From Brevundimonas variabilis (GTDB lineage Bacteria > Pseudomonadota > Alphaproteobacteria > Caulobacterales > Caulobacteraceae): a stretch of 64,000 nt of DNA. The stretch is from positions 434,001 to 498,000 of the forward strand of contig NZ_JACHOR010000002.1 of assembly GCF_014199945.1 (NCBI RefSeq), written 5' to 3'. Shown piece by piece: positions 46,288-55,560 of this stretch. A program made the position numbers and the translations under genes. The notes beneath the pieces were generated by a model, which was not told the DNA's origin, ran no database searches, and saw nothing but the letters and a program-made list of their open reading frames with translations. Within the stretch, counting starts at the first letter, position 1. Every line of letters starts with the position of its first letter.

Positions 46288-47312
46288 GCTGCGGTCTCCA
46301 CATAGACGTCGGTATAGAGTTCGGACGGATCCGGCTCGGGGCTTTCCTGAGCGAACTGCACGGCTTCCGCCACGATAGCCTTGATGTCGGCGTCGATGGC
46401 CTTGATCTCGTCGTCCGTCGCCTTGGCCTCGGCCAGCAGGGCCTTGATGTGGTCGATCGGGTCGCGGGTCTTCTTGACCTCATCGACCTCTTCCTTGGTC
46501 CGGTATTTGGCAGGGTCGCTCATCGAGTGACCACGATAGCGATAGGTCTTCACTTCCAGGATGAAGGGACCCTCGCCAGCGCGGGCCCGGGCCACGGCCC
46601 GCTCGACAGCGTCCTTGACCGCCAGCACATCCATGCCGTCGACCTTTTCGCCGGGGATGCCGAAGCTGGCTCCGCGCTGCGACAGTTCGGTCGTCGAGGA
46701 CGAGCGCTCGATGCTCGTTCCCATGGCGTACTGGTTGTTCTCGATGATGTAGATGGCCGGCAGCTTCCACAACTGAGCCATGTTGAAGCTCTCGTAGACC
46801 TGCCCCTGGTTCGCCGCGCCGTCACCGAAATAGATGAAGGCCACCGACTGGTCGTCACGGTATTTCGAAGCGAAGGCCAGGCCAGTGCCCAGCGACACCT
46901 GCGCCCCGACGATCCCGTGGCCGCCAAAGAAGCCGGTCGGGACGTCGAACATGTGCATTGAACCGCCTTTGCCGCGAGACGATCCACCGGACCGTCCGGT
47001 CAGTTCGGCCATGACCTCGTTCGGGTCCATTCCGGCGGCCAGCATGTGGCCGTGGTCCCGATAGCCGGTGATGACCCGGTCGCCCTTGCGCTGGCTGGCC
47101 TGCACCCCGACGGCCACGGCTTCCTGACCGATATAGAGGTGACAGAAGCCGCCGATCAGACCCATGCCGTAAAGCTGTCCGGCCCTTTCCTCGAAGCGAC
47201 GGATAAGCACCATCTCGCGATAGTATTTGAGGAGTTCGTCCTTGCTGGCTGTCGGCGTGACCGGGGTCGCGCTGGCCTTGGACGGTGTGGTCTTCTGGGC
47301 GGCTCTCGCCAT
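46284..47312 (-). CDS. pdhA: Pyruvate dehydrogenase E1 alpha subunit
   Basis: The thiamine diphosphate-binding half of E1. The 342-aa protein has [52 protein letters not shown] and the ThDP motif [20 protein letters not shown]. The phosphorylation-loop area [15 protein letters not shown] is present. GGGAG lies 7 bp before the ATG. It is first of the operon pdhA-pdhB-DUF5076-pdhC-gpx-lpdA, with 127 bp upstream before ftsB. Confidence 0.97.
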   Translation of the reverse strand: MARAAQKTTPSKASATPVTPTASKDELLKYYREMVLIRRFEERAGQLYGMGLIGGFCHLYIGQEAVAVGVQASQRKGDRVITGYRDHGHMLAAGMDPNEVMAELTGRSGGSSRGKGGSMHMFDVPTGFFGGHGIVGAQVSLGTGLAFASKYRDDQSVAFIYFGDGAANQGQVYESFNMAQLWKLPAIYIIENNQYAMGTSIERSSSTTELSQRGASFGIPGEKVDGMDVLAVKDAVERAVARARAGEGPFILEVKTYRYRGHSMSDPAKYRTKEEVDEVKKTRDPIDHIKALLAEAKATDDEIKAIDADIKAIVAEAVQFAQESPEPDPSELYTDVYVETAA

Positions 47313-47439
47313 CCGGCATCTCCCGGCTGAGCCTCCACGCCGAAACAGGCGCGGCGAGGCTTCTTATCGTTACGGAAAGCGGCTTTAGCAGCCTTCCTTC
47401 CCGAAAGGCAAAGCACGCCGCCGGGACTGTAACAAGATG

Positions 47440-47769
47440 TCAGGAGGCGGCGACGCTCGCCTGCGGCACCGTCGCTGTTGTGGTGCGGATCACATAGTCG
47501 CGCGGGTCGGAGAAGCCGAGAACGACCCTTGCGCGCTCCTCGAGCATGTCGCGAGACAGGTGCCCGGACCGCAGATAACGCACGCGCAACTCCAGATCAT
47601 GGCGCTGTTCGGCAAGGACCGCCAACTCATGCTCCCGAAGCTCAAGCATGGCATCGCGTTGATTCCCGCTCAAAAGGCCTCGCTGCCCGGTAAGGGCCTG
47701 CACGCCAAGGTACACAATCAACAGGAACAGACCGATCGTCGGCAAATACGGCTTCATCGTCTCAGGCAC
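47440..47769 (-). CDS. ftsB: FtsB/DivIC family septum formation initiator
   Basis: A small divisome protein that joins FtsL and FtsQ at the septum. The 109-aa protein has a short cytoplasmic start, one membrane helix (about 8-26, LPTIGLFLLIVYLGVQALTG), a coiled coil (about 38-75) and the family turn DMLEERARVVLGFSDPRDYV. The start used is GTG at 47769, with AAGGAG 8 bp upstream; ATG at 47757 is the alternative. It lies upstream of pdhA on the same strand, as in other alphaproteobacteria. Confidence 0.88.
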   Translation of the reverse strand: MPETMKPYLPTIGLFLLIVYLGVQALTGQRGLLSGNQRDAMLELREHELAVLAEQRHDLELRVRYLRSGHLSRDMLEERARVVLGFSDPRDYVIRTTTATVPQASVAAS

Positions 47770-47783
47770 AGGAGACGCTCCTT
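47770..47783 (-). promoter_or_regulatory. Shine-Dalgarno hairpin at the ftsB start
   Basis: On the ftsB strand the sequence reads AAGGAG-CGT-CTCCT and then the GTG start. AGGAG pairs perfectly with CTCCT across a 3-base loop, so the ribosome site can hide in a hairpin that touches the start codon. Confidence 0.45.
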
Positions 47784-47861
47784 CTGAGCGTTAACACGGT
47801 TGATTTAGTCTGACGAAAAATACCTAACAAACCGTAGCTTGGCCGGTAATCTTTCATGGAA

Positions 47862-48785
47862 TCAGCGTGTACAGCGCGCCGCGGCCCGGACCTCGACTTC
47901 CAGCACGCCCATCACCGCCATGGGCGTGTCGGTTGCGATGACCGCAACCCCGTCACGCACAAGGTCTCGATACTCCGAAACATCGCCATCGGCGGCATAG
48001 ATGTCATCCAGCCGGCGTCCAGGTGCACCAAGGGTGCCGAACTGCGCCTCGACGCCGCCCGTTTCCAGAGCCTGCCAAAGCGCCGGACGTGGCGCACGTG
48101 TCCCGGTCCAGGCCAGGATCTGCGGCGGGTTCAGCCCCTCCAGACCCGCAAGGTCATTGAGCCCGGCCGAAATCATCATCTCCGGAGCCATTGCAGCGAC
48201 CGCTCGCGCGGCTTCGGCACTGTAGGTGATCAGGATGACCCTGTCGGCCGCTTCGGCCTGACGTACGGCATCGACAACCTTGCGTGCGAGAACCAGTGTA
48301 GCGGCTTCGTCGGCGGGCTTCAGGTCGATGCTGGCGATGGCCCCCACCCGGCCCGCAGCGTCCAGCGCTTCTCCGAGCGTCGGCGGCGGCGCCTGCAGGA
48401 CCGTCCCATCCGTCGCAGTCAGGCGTGCCCGACGGACCTCGTCAAACGTCAGATCGGCGACCCGGCCCGTCCCCGTCGTGGTGCGATCGAGGGTGTCGTC
48501 ATGCATCAGAACCAGCTGGCCGTCCCGCGTCAGGGCCGCGTCGATCTCCACGATGGCACCCGGGATCGCACGGCCCGTGGCCTCGATCGCGCCCACCGAG
48601 TTCTCGGCCTGATCATCCGCCGACTGCGCACGGTGCGCCGAGATCGCTACCCCGGTCTCCCGCACGCAGTCGAAATAACCCGCCAAGGCAGGCTGGGATG
48701 TCACAGAGCTCACCGGTGCGGCGGCGCAGGCCGCCGTGACAAGGGCAAGCGTGAGATGAGAGACGATCAGGACAGGACGGGACAT
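47862..48785 (-). CDS. Glycerophosphodiester phosphodiesterase family lipoprotein
   Basis: Hydrolyses glycerophosphodiesters to glycerol-3-phosphate and an alcohol. The 307-aa product has a lipoprotein signal with lipobox TAAC (about 17), then the GDPD motifs ISAHRAQ, NSVGAIEATGRAIPGAIVEIDAALTRDGQLVLMHDDTLDRTT and VGAIASIDLKPADE. ATG at 48785 is chosen; a longer frame to 48914 would add 43 residues before the signal. The usual HRG reads HRA. Confidence 0.87.
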   Translation of the reverse strand: MSRPVLIVSHLTLALVTAACAAAPVSSVTSQPALAGYFDCVRETGVAISAHRAQSADDQAENSVGAIEATGRAIPGAIVEIDAALTRDGQLVLMHDDTLDRTTTGTGRVADLTFDEVRRARLTATDGTVLQAPPPTLGEALDAAGRVGAIASIDLKPADEAATLVLARKVVDAVRQAEAADRVILITYSAEAARAVAAMAPEMMISAGLNDLAGLEGLNPPQILAWTGTRAPRPALWQALETGGVEAQFGTLGAPGRRLDDIYAADGDVSEYRDLVRDGVAVIATDTPMAVMGVLEVEVRAAARCTR

Positions 48786-48912
48786 CCCGGTCTTTTGGCC
48801 GAAACCCTTGGTGGCCGCCAGAGCCGTGAAACAGGAAGTCCTGTTTCGAAGAGCCGTATGTTGCTGAAGGTGGATCATGAGCGTTACGCTTTGATGTCGA
48901 CGGGGAACGGAC

Positions 48913-49776
48913 ATGGCAGAAAAACAAAGGGGTTTCGTAGGGCTGGGGAGGCTCTGCGTCGCTCTGTCAGCCGCACTCTGGCTTCAGGGCGGGCCGGCCG
49001 GGGCACAGACCCTCGTGACCGGGGAAGTGGCTTCCCGAACCGCCGATGGCTTCAACTCCACGCGGCCGACACCGCGGATCGAATACTGGCAGAAACGGCT
49101 GGCGGAGATTGAGGCGCGACTTGAGGCTCCGGACAGCCTCGAGCCCGTCAAACTGGTCTTCCTCGGCGACTCGATCACGGATTTCTGGACCATGGGCGAG
49201 AATCCCTGGTTTCCGGGTGCATTGGGTGGACGAGCCATCTGGACAGAGAGTTTTTCGGGTGACCGGCCCGAGACCCTGGGGTTCAATCTCGGCATCTCCG
49301 GTGATCGCACCGAACATGTCCTGCACCGGATCCGGCCGCGATCCGAAGGCGGACTGGGACAGCTGGACCGGACCGACCTCGATCCTGACGTGATCATTCT
49401 CCTCATCGGGATCAACAACAGCTGGGATGCCGAGACACCGGCCGTAGACAGTGTGCTTGCCGGTATCCGGGCCGTTGTTGCCGCTGTTCAGGAGCGCAAG
49501 CCTGATGCGATCATCGTTCTGCAGTCCCTTTTGCCGACGAACGAGCCGGCGAGAAACACGAGCCTGGTCGAACCGGTCAACCGGGCGCTCTCAGCCTATT
49601 CGACTGACCCGTCCATGGCCGGGAACGTTAGATTTCTCGACATCCACGACGTCTTCATCGGCGCGGACGGATTTCAGGACCGCACCCTGTTCATGGATGG
49701 GGTCCATCCGAACGAGGCAGGCTACCGCGCCTGGCGCGATCGGCTGCTACCATTCCTGACCGTGATACGTCGATGA
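48913..49776 (+). CDS. Exported SGNH/GDSL-family hydrolase
   Basis: The 287-aa protein has a cleavable signal (about 1-31, ending PAGAQ) and the four SGNH blocks: FLGDSITDFW with nucleophile Ser, LGISGDRTEHVLHRI with Gly, IGINN with Asn, and DGVHPNEAGYRAW with Asp-His. The layout resembles PAF acetylhydrolase-like and rhamnogalacturonan acetylesterase-like esterases. It is probably periplasmic; substrate unknown. It is divergent from the GDPD lipoprotein, 127 bp away. Confidence 0.9.
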   Translation: MAEKQRGFVGLGRLCVALSAALWLQGGPAGAQTLVTGEVASRTADGFNSTRPTPRIEYWQKRLAEIEARLEAPDSLEPVKLVFLGDSITDFWTMGENPWFPGALGGRAIWTESFSGDRPETLGFNLGISGDRTEHVLHRIRPRSEGGLGQLDRTDLDPDVIILLIGINNSWDAETPAVDSVLAGIRAVVAAVQERKPDAIIVLQSLLPTNEPARNTSLVEPVNRALSAYSTDPSMAGNVRFLDIHDVFIGADGFQDRTLFMDGVHPNEAGYRAWRDRLLPFLTVIRR

Positions 49777-49801
49777 CGAGGCGGCTTGCAGACGATCGCC
49801 G

Positions 49802-50170
49802 TCAGTCCCCTCCGGCAAAGGCGAGATTGAATTTGCCATCACTCAGTCCGCCGATGCCCCAGTTCAGGGTCATGCCGCTGGCAAATTTGACAGCGTAGAT
49901 CTCGACCCGTCCCTCGGGACGATCCTCCGCCCGAACGAACTGGGCGGATTCGATGGCTCCAAGACTGGCGAGTCCCGCTGACATCTGAGGCAACTGTTGC
50001 TGGCAGGCCGCCAGCAGGTCCGGCCCCATCACATCCGCCGGACATGTCCCCGCAGCCGTCTGGCTGATCATCTTGCGCAGAGCCGCCTCATATTCCGCCG
50101 ACTGGGCAAAAGCCGGGGACGCCATCAGCCCGGCGATCGCCACGGCTGTCATTGTTGATCTGAAACCCAT
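49802..50170 (-). CDS. Small exported protein of unknown function
   Basis: The 122-aa protein has a clear signal peptide (MGFRSTMTAVAIAGLMASPAFAQ) and two Cys (TCPADVMGPDLLAACQQQ) that could form a disulfide. The later half is beta-rich (GRVEIYAVKFASGMTLNWG). I do not recognise the family. It is convergent with the SGNH gene, 25 bp apart, and divergent from the next gene. Confidence 0.75.
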   Translation of the reverse strand: MGFRSTMTAVAIAGLMASPAFAQSAEYEAALRKMISQTAAGTCPADVMGPDLLAACQQQLPQMSAGLASLGAIESAQFVRAEDRPEGRVEIYAVKFASGMTLNWGIGGLSDGKFNLAFAGGD

Positions 50171-50313
50171 GTCGAACGCCTTTTTGCTGGATCCGTTTTC
50201 TTGCGCGCTTGAGGGTCTGGATCAAGATACGCTTTGCCAGATGCCAGAACCCGTCCTTGCCGCCAGCCCTCTGTCGTCGCATCGTCGGGGGCTGCAGGGG
50301 CCCACTCAAAAGA

Positions 50314-50877
50314 ATGTCAGACTTCGAATTCACCTTTGCCCTTTTCGGGCTGTTGCTGGGCCTTTCACTGGCTGAAGTCCTTTCGGGCCTGGCCCGCGCC
50401 ATTGAGGCTCGGTTGAGGCTGGGGACCGCGATCAGGATTGGCTGGCTGACGCCGCTGCTCGGTGCATTTGTTCTCCTCGATCTATTGTCCTTCTGGCAGG
50501 CGGCCTGGACCAGCCGCGACGTGATCACGGTTTCCAGCGAAACCCTGATGGCCGTCACCTTCTTTGCAGGGGCGTATTTTCTTGCGGCGGCCCTCGTCTT
50601 CCCGCGCTCGGTGGCCAGCGATGTCAGTTTCGACGACCATTTCTTCCGCGTGCGGCGTGTCGTGATCGGCGTGATGCTGGGACTTCTGGTATGCCAACTG
50701 GCCTTCTACCTGAGCGAACCCGCCCTGGTGGCACGCCTCCAGAACCCCCTGGCTCTCGGGTTGACGGCGGTGCTGGTGGTGTTGATGGCCGCAGCGATGG
50801 CCGTGCGTGGGCCAAAGCTCGCGCGGCTGGCCATGCTTGCGCTGGTCGCTCGCTACATCGTCGTCTATCTGATCTGA
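50314..50877 (+). CDS. Polytopic membrane protein of unknown function
   Basis: The 187-aa protein has about five hydrophobic segments spread over its length (for example [20 protein letters not shown] and [18 protein letters not shown]). No conserved motif is recognised. I chose ATG at 50314 (MSDFEFTF), as the upstream frame from 50209 is Cys/Arg-rich and unlikely. It is 28 bp before plsY on the same strand and may be co-transcribed. Confidence 0.72.
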   Translation: MSDFEFTFALFGLLLGLSLAEVLSGLARAIEARLRLGTAIRIGWLTPLLGAFVLLDLLSFWQAAWTSRDVITVSSETLMAVTFFAGAYFLAAALVFPRSVASDVSFDDHFFRVRRVVIGVMLGLLVCQLAFYLSEPALVARLQNPLALGLTAVLVVLMAAAMAVRGPKLARLAMLALVARYIVVYLI

Positions 50878-50905
50878 AATCATCTTCGAGAGGGAGAGAG
50901 TCGCC

Positions 50906-51544
50906 TTGCAGGATCTGGTTGCACCGGCGTTGCTGACGCTCGCGCTGATCGCGCTCGCCGGATATCTGCTGGGCTCCATTCCGTTTGGTGTCATTCTCAC
51001 GCGCGCTGCCGGAGCCGGCGATGTGCGCCAGATTGGCTCTGGCAACATCGGAGCGACCAATGTGCTCAGGACGGGCCGCAAGGACCTGGCCCTGGCCACC
51101 CTGCTGCTGGACGCAGGCAAGGGCGCGGCAGCGCTCCTGCTGGCACGCTGGCTGATCGGCGGAGATCTGGCCCCTGCGATTGCCGGCGGAGCCGCCTTTC
51201 TCGGCCACCTGTTCCCGGTCTGGCTTCGGTTCAAGGGCGGCAAGGGGGTGGCGACCTTTTTCGGCCTGATGTTGGCCGCCTGGTGGCCCCTTGGCCTTCT
51301 GGCGGCGGCGACATGGCTGATCGTCGCTTTCGGACTCCGGTATTCGTCACTGGCGGCGCTTGTTGCGGCCCTGCTGGTGCCGTTCTACGCCGTGTTGCCC
51401 CTGCCCGGCCTCGGCCTGCCCGTTTCGACGCCCGTTTTGGCGCTCTCCGTCTTCACAGCGATCCTGATCTGGATCCGCCACCACGAGAACATCGCCCGGC
51501 TGCTCAAGGGCCTGGAACCGCGCATCGGAGCGAAGAAGGCGTGA
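50906..51544 (+). CDS. plsY: Acyl-phosphate glycerol-3-phosphate acyltransferase
   Basis: PlsY makes lysophosphatidic acid from acyl-phosphate and glycerol-3-phosphate in the inner membrane. The 212-aa polytopic protein has [11 protein letters not shown], the three loop motifs [43 protein letters not shown] and the C-terminal [13 protein letters not shown]. The start is TTG at 50906 with GAGAGGGAGAGAG upstream. Its stop overlaps the dprA GTG by 4 bp. Confidence 0.95.
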   Translation: MQDLVAPALLTLALIALAGYLLGSIPFGVILTRAAGAGDVRQIGSGNIGATNVLRTGRKDLALATLLLDAGKGAAALLLARWLIGGDLAPAIAGGAAFLGHLFPVWLRFKGGKGVATFFGLMLAAWWPLGLLAAATWLIVAFGLRYSSLAALVAALLVPFYAVLPLPGLGLPVSTPVLALSVFTAILIWIRHHENIARLLKGLEPRIGAKKA

Positions 51545-52626
51545 GCCCCCTGCCCGAGCCCGAACGGTTCGCCCGGCTTCGGCTATCGCGCGCCGATCGG
51601 GTCGGGCCGGTATCCTTCAGCCAGCTTCTGGCGCGCTACGGGAGTGCGATCCGCGCGCTTGAAGCCCTCCCCGATCTCGTCCGGCATGGCGGCGGCGCTC
51701 CCTATGTCCTGCCAGACGCAAGCCGTATCGAGGACGAGATCGCGGCAGGAGTCGACAAAGGTGCGGCCTTGGTTGTGCTCGGCGACCCGGCCTATCCGGC
51801 GCGACTCGCCGCAGTCGATCCACCCCCGCCAGTTCTCTGGACCTTGGGTGATGTCACCCTGCTGAGCCGCGAGACGGTCGCCATCGTCGGCGCCCGCATT
51901 GCTTCGGCGGGCGGTCAGCGCATTGCCAGAGGCTTGGCCCAGTCCTTGGGTCAGGCCGGCTTCGTTGTGGTTTCCGGGCTGGCCCGTGGCATTGATGCGG
52001 CCGCCCATGCCGGTTCGCTAGACACTGGAACCGTGGCTGTTCTCGGCGGTGGCGTCGACGACATCTATCCACCCGATAATGCCGCAATCTATGCCCAGAT
52101 CGCCGAGCGCGGCTGCGTAGTGTCCGAAAGTCCGATGGGCGCGCGAGCCCAGGCTCGGGACTTTCCCCGCCGAAATCGCATCATCTCTGGCCTTTCGCGC
52201 GGCGTGATCGTGGTCGAGGCTGAAATCCGCTCGGGCTCATTGATCACGGCTCGCCTGGCGGCGGAACAGGGCCGAGACGTGTTCGCCGTACCGGGCTCAC
52301 CGCTGGACCCGCGCTCGCGAGGCCCGAACGAGCTTCTCCGCCAAGGCGCGATCTTGTGCGAAGGCCTGGAAGACGTCCAGCGTGCTTTCGAGACCCTGCG
52401 GCGTCTCGATGAAACTCCCGGCGGATCGCCGTTCACAGCCTTCCCTGACGACATCGACGATGCATTGCTCGAGCAGGTCGCAGAACTGCTCTCGCCGACG
52501 CCCACGCCCCGCGACGAACTGGCCCGCGCCCTCAATCGACCCGTAGCGGATGTTGCCGCTGCCCTGCTGGAACTCAGCCTGGCGGGCCGGGCATCCCTGT
52601 TGCCCGGCGGTCTCGCCTCGACCTGA
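51541..52626 (+). CDS. dprA: DNA-processing protein DprA
   Basis: DprA binds incoming single-stranded DNA and loads RecA during transformation. The 361-aa protein has an N-terminal helix-hairpin region, the Rossmann-like core with [42 protein letters not shown] and [20 protein letters not shown], and a C-terminal winged-helix ([20 protein letters not shown]). GTG start at 51541 overlaps plsY. The other transformation gene here is comEC. Confidence 0.95.
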   Translation: MSPLPEPERFARLRLSRADRVGPVSFSQLLARYGSAIRALEALPDLVRHGGGAPYVLPDASRIEDEIAAGVDKGAALVVLGDPAYPARLAAVDPPPPVLWTLGDVTLLSRETVAIVGARIASAGGQRIARGLAQSLGQAGFVVVSGLARGIDAAAHAGSLDTGTVAVLGGGVDDIYPPDNAAIYAQIAERGCVVSESPMGARAQARDFPRRNRIISGLSRGVIVVEAEIRSGSLITARLAAEQGRDVFAVPGSPLDPRSRGPNELLRQGAILCEGLEDVQRAFETLRRLDETPGGSPFTAFPDDIDDALLEQVAELLSPTPTPRDELARALNRPVADVAAALLELSLAGRASLLPGGLAST

Positions 52627-53868
52627 CTACTCGAGTCCGGCCTGCGGGAAAGGATGCCCCAAGGCCTCGGCCATGGCCTGCTGAGAAATCAGAAAAACCT
52701 GCTCGCGCTGGTGATAGTTGTTTCCGAGGACCACGACAGTCGTGTCGGAAACCGGCTCATGGGTCACGATATTCCGGAACCCGGCCCAGCTGCCCGTATG
52801 GTAGATCTGCCGCTCGGAAAATGCAGGCTGGACCCGATCCCCCAGACTGTTGACGAATACGCCGTAGCCCCAGCTTCTGTGCGGACGCCCCTGCTCATCG
52901 GGCTGGTCGGGCGGACTGTGGTCAGTGATCATCCGGGCATAGCTGGCGTCACTGAGCACCCTCCCGTTATGGAGCGCCCTGTTCCAGATGAGCAGGTCAT
53001 CCAGGGTGGAGTACAGCGCCCCGGCTCCGACAACGACGCTGACATTGGCATCCGGCTGAGCGGTCAGCCCGCCCGGAAAATTGGCATAGCCCATGACGAG
53101 GTCACCGGCCTGGCCATCTGCATCCGAACCCGTATTCGTCATTCCTAGCGGAGTGAAGAAGGCATCCTGCAGATACGTCTCGAACGGCTTTCCACTGGCC
53201 TTTTCGACAACCTGCGTCAGCAGGTTGAAGCCCGCATTGTTATAGCGAATCTTGCTTCCCGGCGGGAATGACAGGCCATAGCTTGCCGAGGCGTTGGTCA
53301 ACTCCTGTTTCGTTCGCGGCGTTACGCGGATCAGGCCCCATTGTGCCTGGGCCATGATGTCCGGAATCCCGGACGTGTGGGACATCAGATGCCCCAGCTT
53401 CAGCGGTGCCCAGGCTTCCGGGCATGGCTGGATCCATTTGCAGACCGCATCATCGACATGCAGCTTGCCCTCATCCTGAAGCTTGAGGACCGCCGCTGCC
53501 GTGAACTGCTTGCTGATCGAAGCGAGCCGGAACCGGGCGTCCAGAGCAAGGGGTTGGCCGGTTTCATGGTTGGCGAGACCATAGGCTTCGCGGAACAGAA
53601 CCTTGTCGCCCTTGGCGACCAGCACCGCGCCCATGAAGTGGCCGGCATCCCCTTCGCGTCTCAGGCGAGCGGCCAACTGGGGCAGAGCCTCGACCACGAC
53701 GACCGGAGGGCGGGCAACGGCCGCCGCGGCTTCGGCCCGATCGACGACGGAAACCCTCTGGCCCATCAGACGGTACCCGCCCCAGGCAGAGAGACCGAGT
53801 ACGCAAACCGTCAAACAAGCGATGATCAGCCGCGGGTGACCCCCGGCATTTCTAGGAACCTGGAACAA
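52627..53868 (-). CDS. Class C beta-lactamase-related serine hydrolase
   Basis: The protein has an N-terminal membrane segment (LIIACLTVCVLGLSAWGGYR), then a penicillin-binding-protein-like fold with SxxK in LASISKQFTAAAVLKLQDEG, a YxN in IRYNNAGFNLL and HTG in IYHTGSWAGF. It may be a peptidase or esterase; true beta-lactamase activity is not implied. It takes the place after era where recO is often found. The start is uncertain: TTG at 53868 avoids era, ATG at 53904 or 53913 overlaps it. Its stop abuts the dprA stop. Confidence 0.85.
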   Translation of the reverse strand: MFQVPRNAGGHPRLIIACLTVCVLGLSAWGGYRLMGQRVSVVDRAEAAAAVARPPVVVVEALPQLAARLRREGDAGHFMGAVLVAKGDKVLFREAYGLANHETGQPLALDARFRLASISKQFTAAAVLKLQDEGKLHVDDAVCKWIQPCPEAWAPLKLGHLMSHTSGIPDIMAQAQWGLIRVTPRTKQELTNASASYGLSFPPGSKIRYNNAGFNLLTQVVEKASGKPFETYLQDAFFTPLGMTNTGSDADGQAGDLVMGYANFPGGLTAQPDANVSVVVGAGALYSTLDDLLIWNRALHNGRVLSDASYARMITDHSPPDQPDEQGRPHRSWGYGVFVNSLGDRVQPAFSERQIYHTGSWAGFRNIVTHEPVSDTTVVVLGNNYHQREQVFLISQQAMAEALGHPFPQAGLE

Positions 53869-53872
53869 TAAT

Positions 53873-54850
53873 CTAGACGTCGAAATCCAGCCCGAACTGG
53901 GCATAAAGGGCACGACTATCCTGCCACTTCGGATCGACCTTGACGGTCACAAACAGGTGAACGGGTCGATCCAGCAACTCGATCAGTTCCTCACGCGACT
54001 TCTGTCCGATCCATTTCAGGGTCTGCCCGCCCTTGCCGAGAATGATGGGCCTCTGGCTCTCGCGCTCGACATAGATGGTCTGTTCAATACGGGCCGAGCC
54101 GTCCGCCTTTTCGTCGAATGCTGTGGTCTCGACCGCCGCCGAATACGGCAACTCCTCGTGGACCCTCAGATACAGCTTTTCGCGCGTAATCTCGGCCGCC
54201 AGCACCCGGATCGGGACATCGGCGCTCTGGTCTTCGGGATAGAGCCAGTGACCCTCCGGCATCGACAATGCCAACCGCGACTTGAGGTCATCCACGCCGT
54301 CACCGGTTGCGGCCGAAATCATGTAGATTTCGGAATAGACCCCGGTCTCGAACAGGCTGTGCGACAGGGCCAGCAGCGTATCTCGGCGCATGCCGTCGAT
54401 CTTATTCAGCGCCAGGATCACCTGCACCCCGGTCGCCTTCAGATTGGCGATGATCGTCTCGGTGTCCTCTGCGGACTTCCGGTCAGCTGGCGTGCCCTCC
54501 TTGCCGTCCGATGCGATATGCGAGGCGGCGTCGACCAGGTGCACGACGACATCGGCATCCTGGGCACCGCCCCAGGCGGACGCCACCATGGCCCGGTCCA
54601 GCCGGCGCCGCGGCGTAAAGATGCCGGGGGTGTCGACCAGCACGATCTGGGCACTGCCGGCAATGGCGATGCCGCGGACCGGAAAGCGGGTCGTCTGGAC
54701 CTTCTGGGTCACGATCGAGACCTTGGAGCCAGTCAGCCGGTTGACCAGCGTCGACTTGCCGGCGTTGGGCGCACCGATGATGGCGGCAAAGCCCGCGCGA
54801 TGCGGCCCGCTGTCCTGGATTTCCGGGGTCTCGGGGGTCGGATCGGTCAA
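53873..54850 (-). CDS. era: GTPase Era
   Basis: Era helps mature the 30S subunit by binding 16S rRNA. The 325-aa protein has G1 GAPNAGKSTLVNRLTG, G3 DTPGIF, G4 NKID, and a C-terminal KH domain with VERESQRPIILGKGGQTLKWIG. Its start overlaps the rnc stop by 4 bp. It is part of the lepB-rnc-era group found in many bacteria. Confidence 0.97.
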   Translation of the reverse strand: MTDPTPETPEIQDSGPHRAGFAAIIGAPNAGKSTLVNRLTGSKVSIVTQKVQTTRFPVRGIAIAGSAQIVLVDTPGIFTPRRRLDRAMVASAWGGAQDADVVVHLVDAASHIASDGKEGTPADRKSAEDTETIIANLKATGVQVILALNKIDGMRRDTLLALSHSLFETGVYSEIYMISAATGDGVDDLKSRLALSMPEGHWLYPEDQSADVPIRVLAAEITREKLYLRVHEELPYSAAVETTAFDEKADGSARIEQTIYVERESQRPIILGKGGQTLKWIGQKSREELIELLDRPVHLFVTVKVDPKWQDSRALYAQFGLDFDV

Positions 54851-55560
54851 ATGACGCCTTCACGTTTGAGCATGGCCACAGCGGCCGATTTTTCCGCGTC
54901 CTGACGCGAACGTCCCTGGGCGGTCAAGGGTTCGATATTCTGCACCGCCACCTCGACCGTGAAGGTCGGGGCGTGATCGGAACCCGTCTGGGCTACGATA
55001 CGATAGGTCGGCAGCGGCCGCCCGAAACTCTGGGCCCATTCCTGCAGGGCAGACTTGGGATTGGTGAGGGAGCGCTCCGGCGGCTTGGCCAGTTCGTCAG
55101 CCCAGGCCTTCTCGAACACCGCGCGCGCAGCTTCGAGGCCGCCGTCCAGAAACACGGCGGCCAGAACAGCCTCGGTCGCGTCGGCAATGACGCCTTCCTT
55201 CTGGCGCCCTCCGCTCTTGGTTTCGCCGGGCGAAAGCCGGACGGCCGCGCCGATCCCGAGCGCCTCGCCGACGCGCCCGCAGGCGGTGCGATCGACCAGC
55301 GAATGCAGCCGCGAGGACAGCTGGCCCTCATCGGCCTCAGGGAAATCACGGTGCAACCGGTCGGCGACCAGCAGGCCAAGAACCCGGTCTCCAAGAAACT
55401 CGAGCCGCTGGTTGTGGCGCGCGATCTTGCCGCTGGGAGGCGTTCCCCCCTCGCCCACACTGGAGTGGGTCAGAGCGCGGTCCAGCAATCGCGGATCAGC
55501 GAAATCGTGCCCGAGCCGGCGGACCAGTTCGGCCACCGCCTCTGACCGGATATTGCTCAT
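54847..55560 (-). CDS. rnc: Ribonuclease III
   Basis: Cuts double-stranded RNA in rRNA and mRNA processing. The 237-aa protein has the signature NQRLEFLGDRVLGLLVADRL, the metal residues in EGVIADATEAVLAAVFLDGG and a C-terminal dsRNA-binding domain (from about 160, NPKSALQEWAQSFGRPLPTY). I chose ATG at 55560, which overlaps the lepB stop by 3 bp (ATGA type), over an extension to 55644. Confidence 0.96.
   Translation of the reverse strand: MSNIRSEAVAELVRRLGHDFADPRLLDRALTHSSVGEGGTPPSGKIARHNQRLEFLGDRVLGLLVADRLHRDFPEADEGQLSSRLHSLVDRTACGRVGEALGIGAAVRLSPGETKSGGRQKEGVIADATEAVLAAVFLDGGLEAARAVFEKAWADELAKPPERSLTNPKSALQEWAQSFGRPLPTYRIVAQTGSDHAPTFTVEVAVQNIEPLTAQGRSRQDAEKSAAVAMLKREGVI

Noticed and set aside
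48912..48915. A fourth CATG-shared start, GDPD at 48914 and SGNH at 48913
   Set aside because: The 43 added GDPD residues would precede the lipoprotein signal, so the GDPD start is more likely 48785.
47856..49112. 418-codon plus-strand frame opposite the GDPD gene
   Set aside because: It covers the GDPD catalytic motifs on the other strand and runs into the SGNH gene in another frame.
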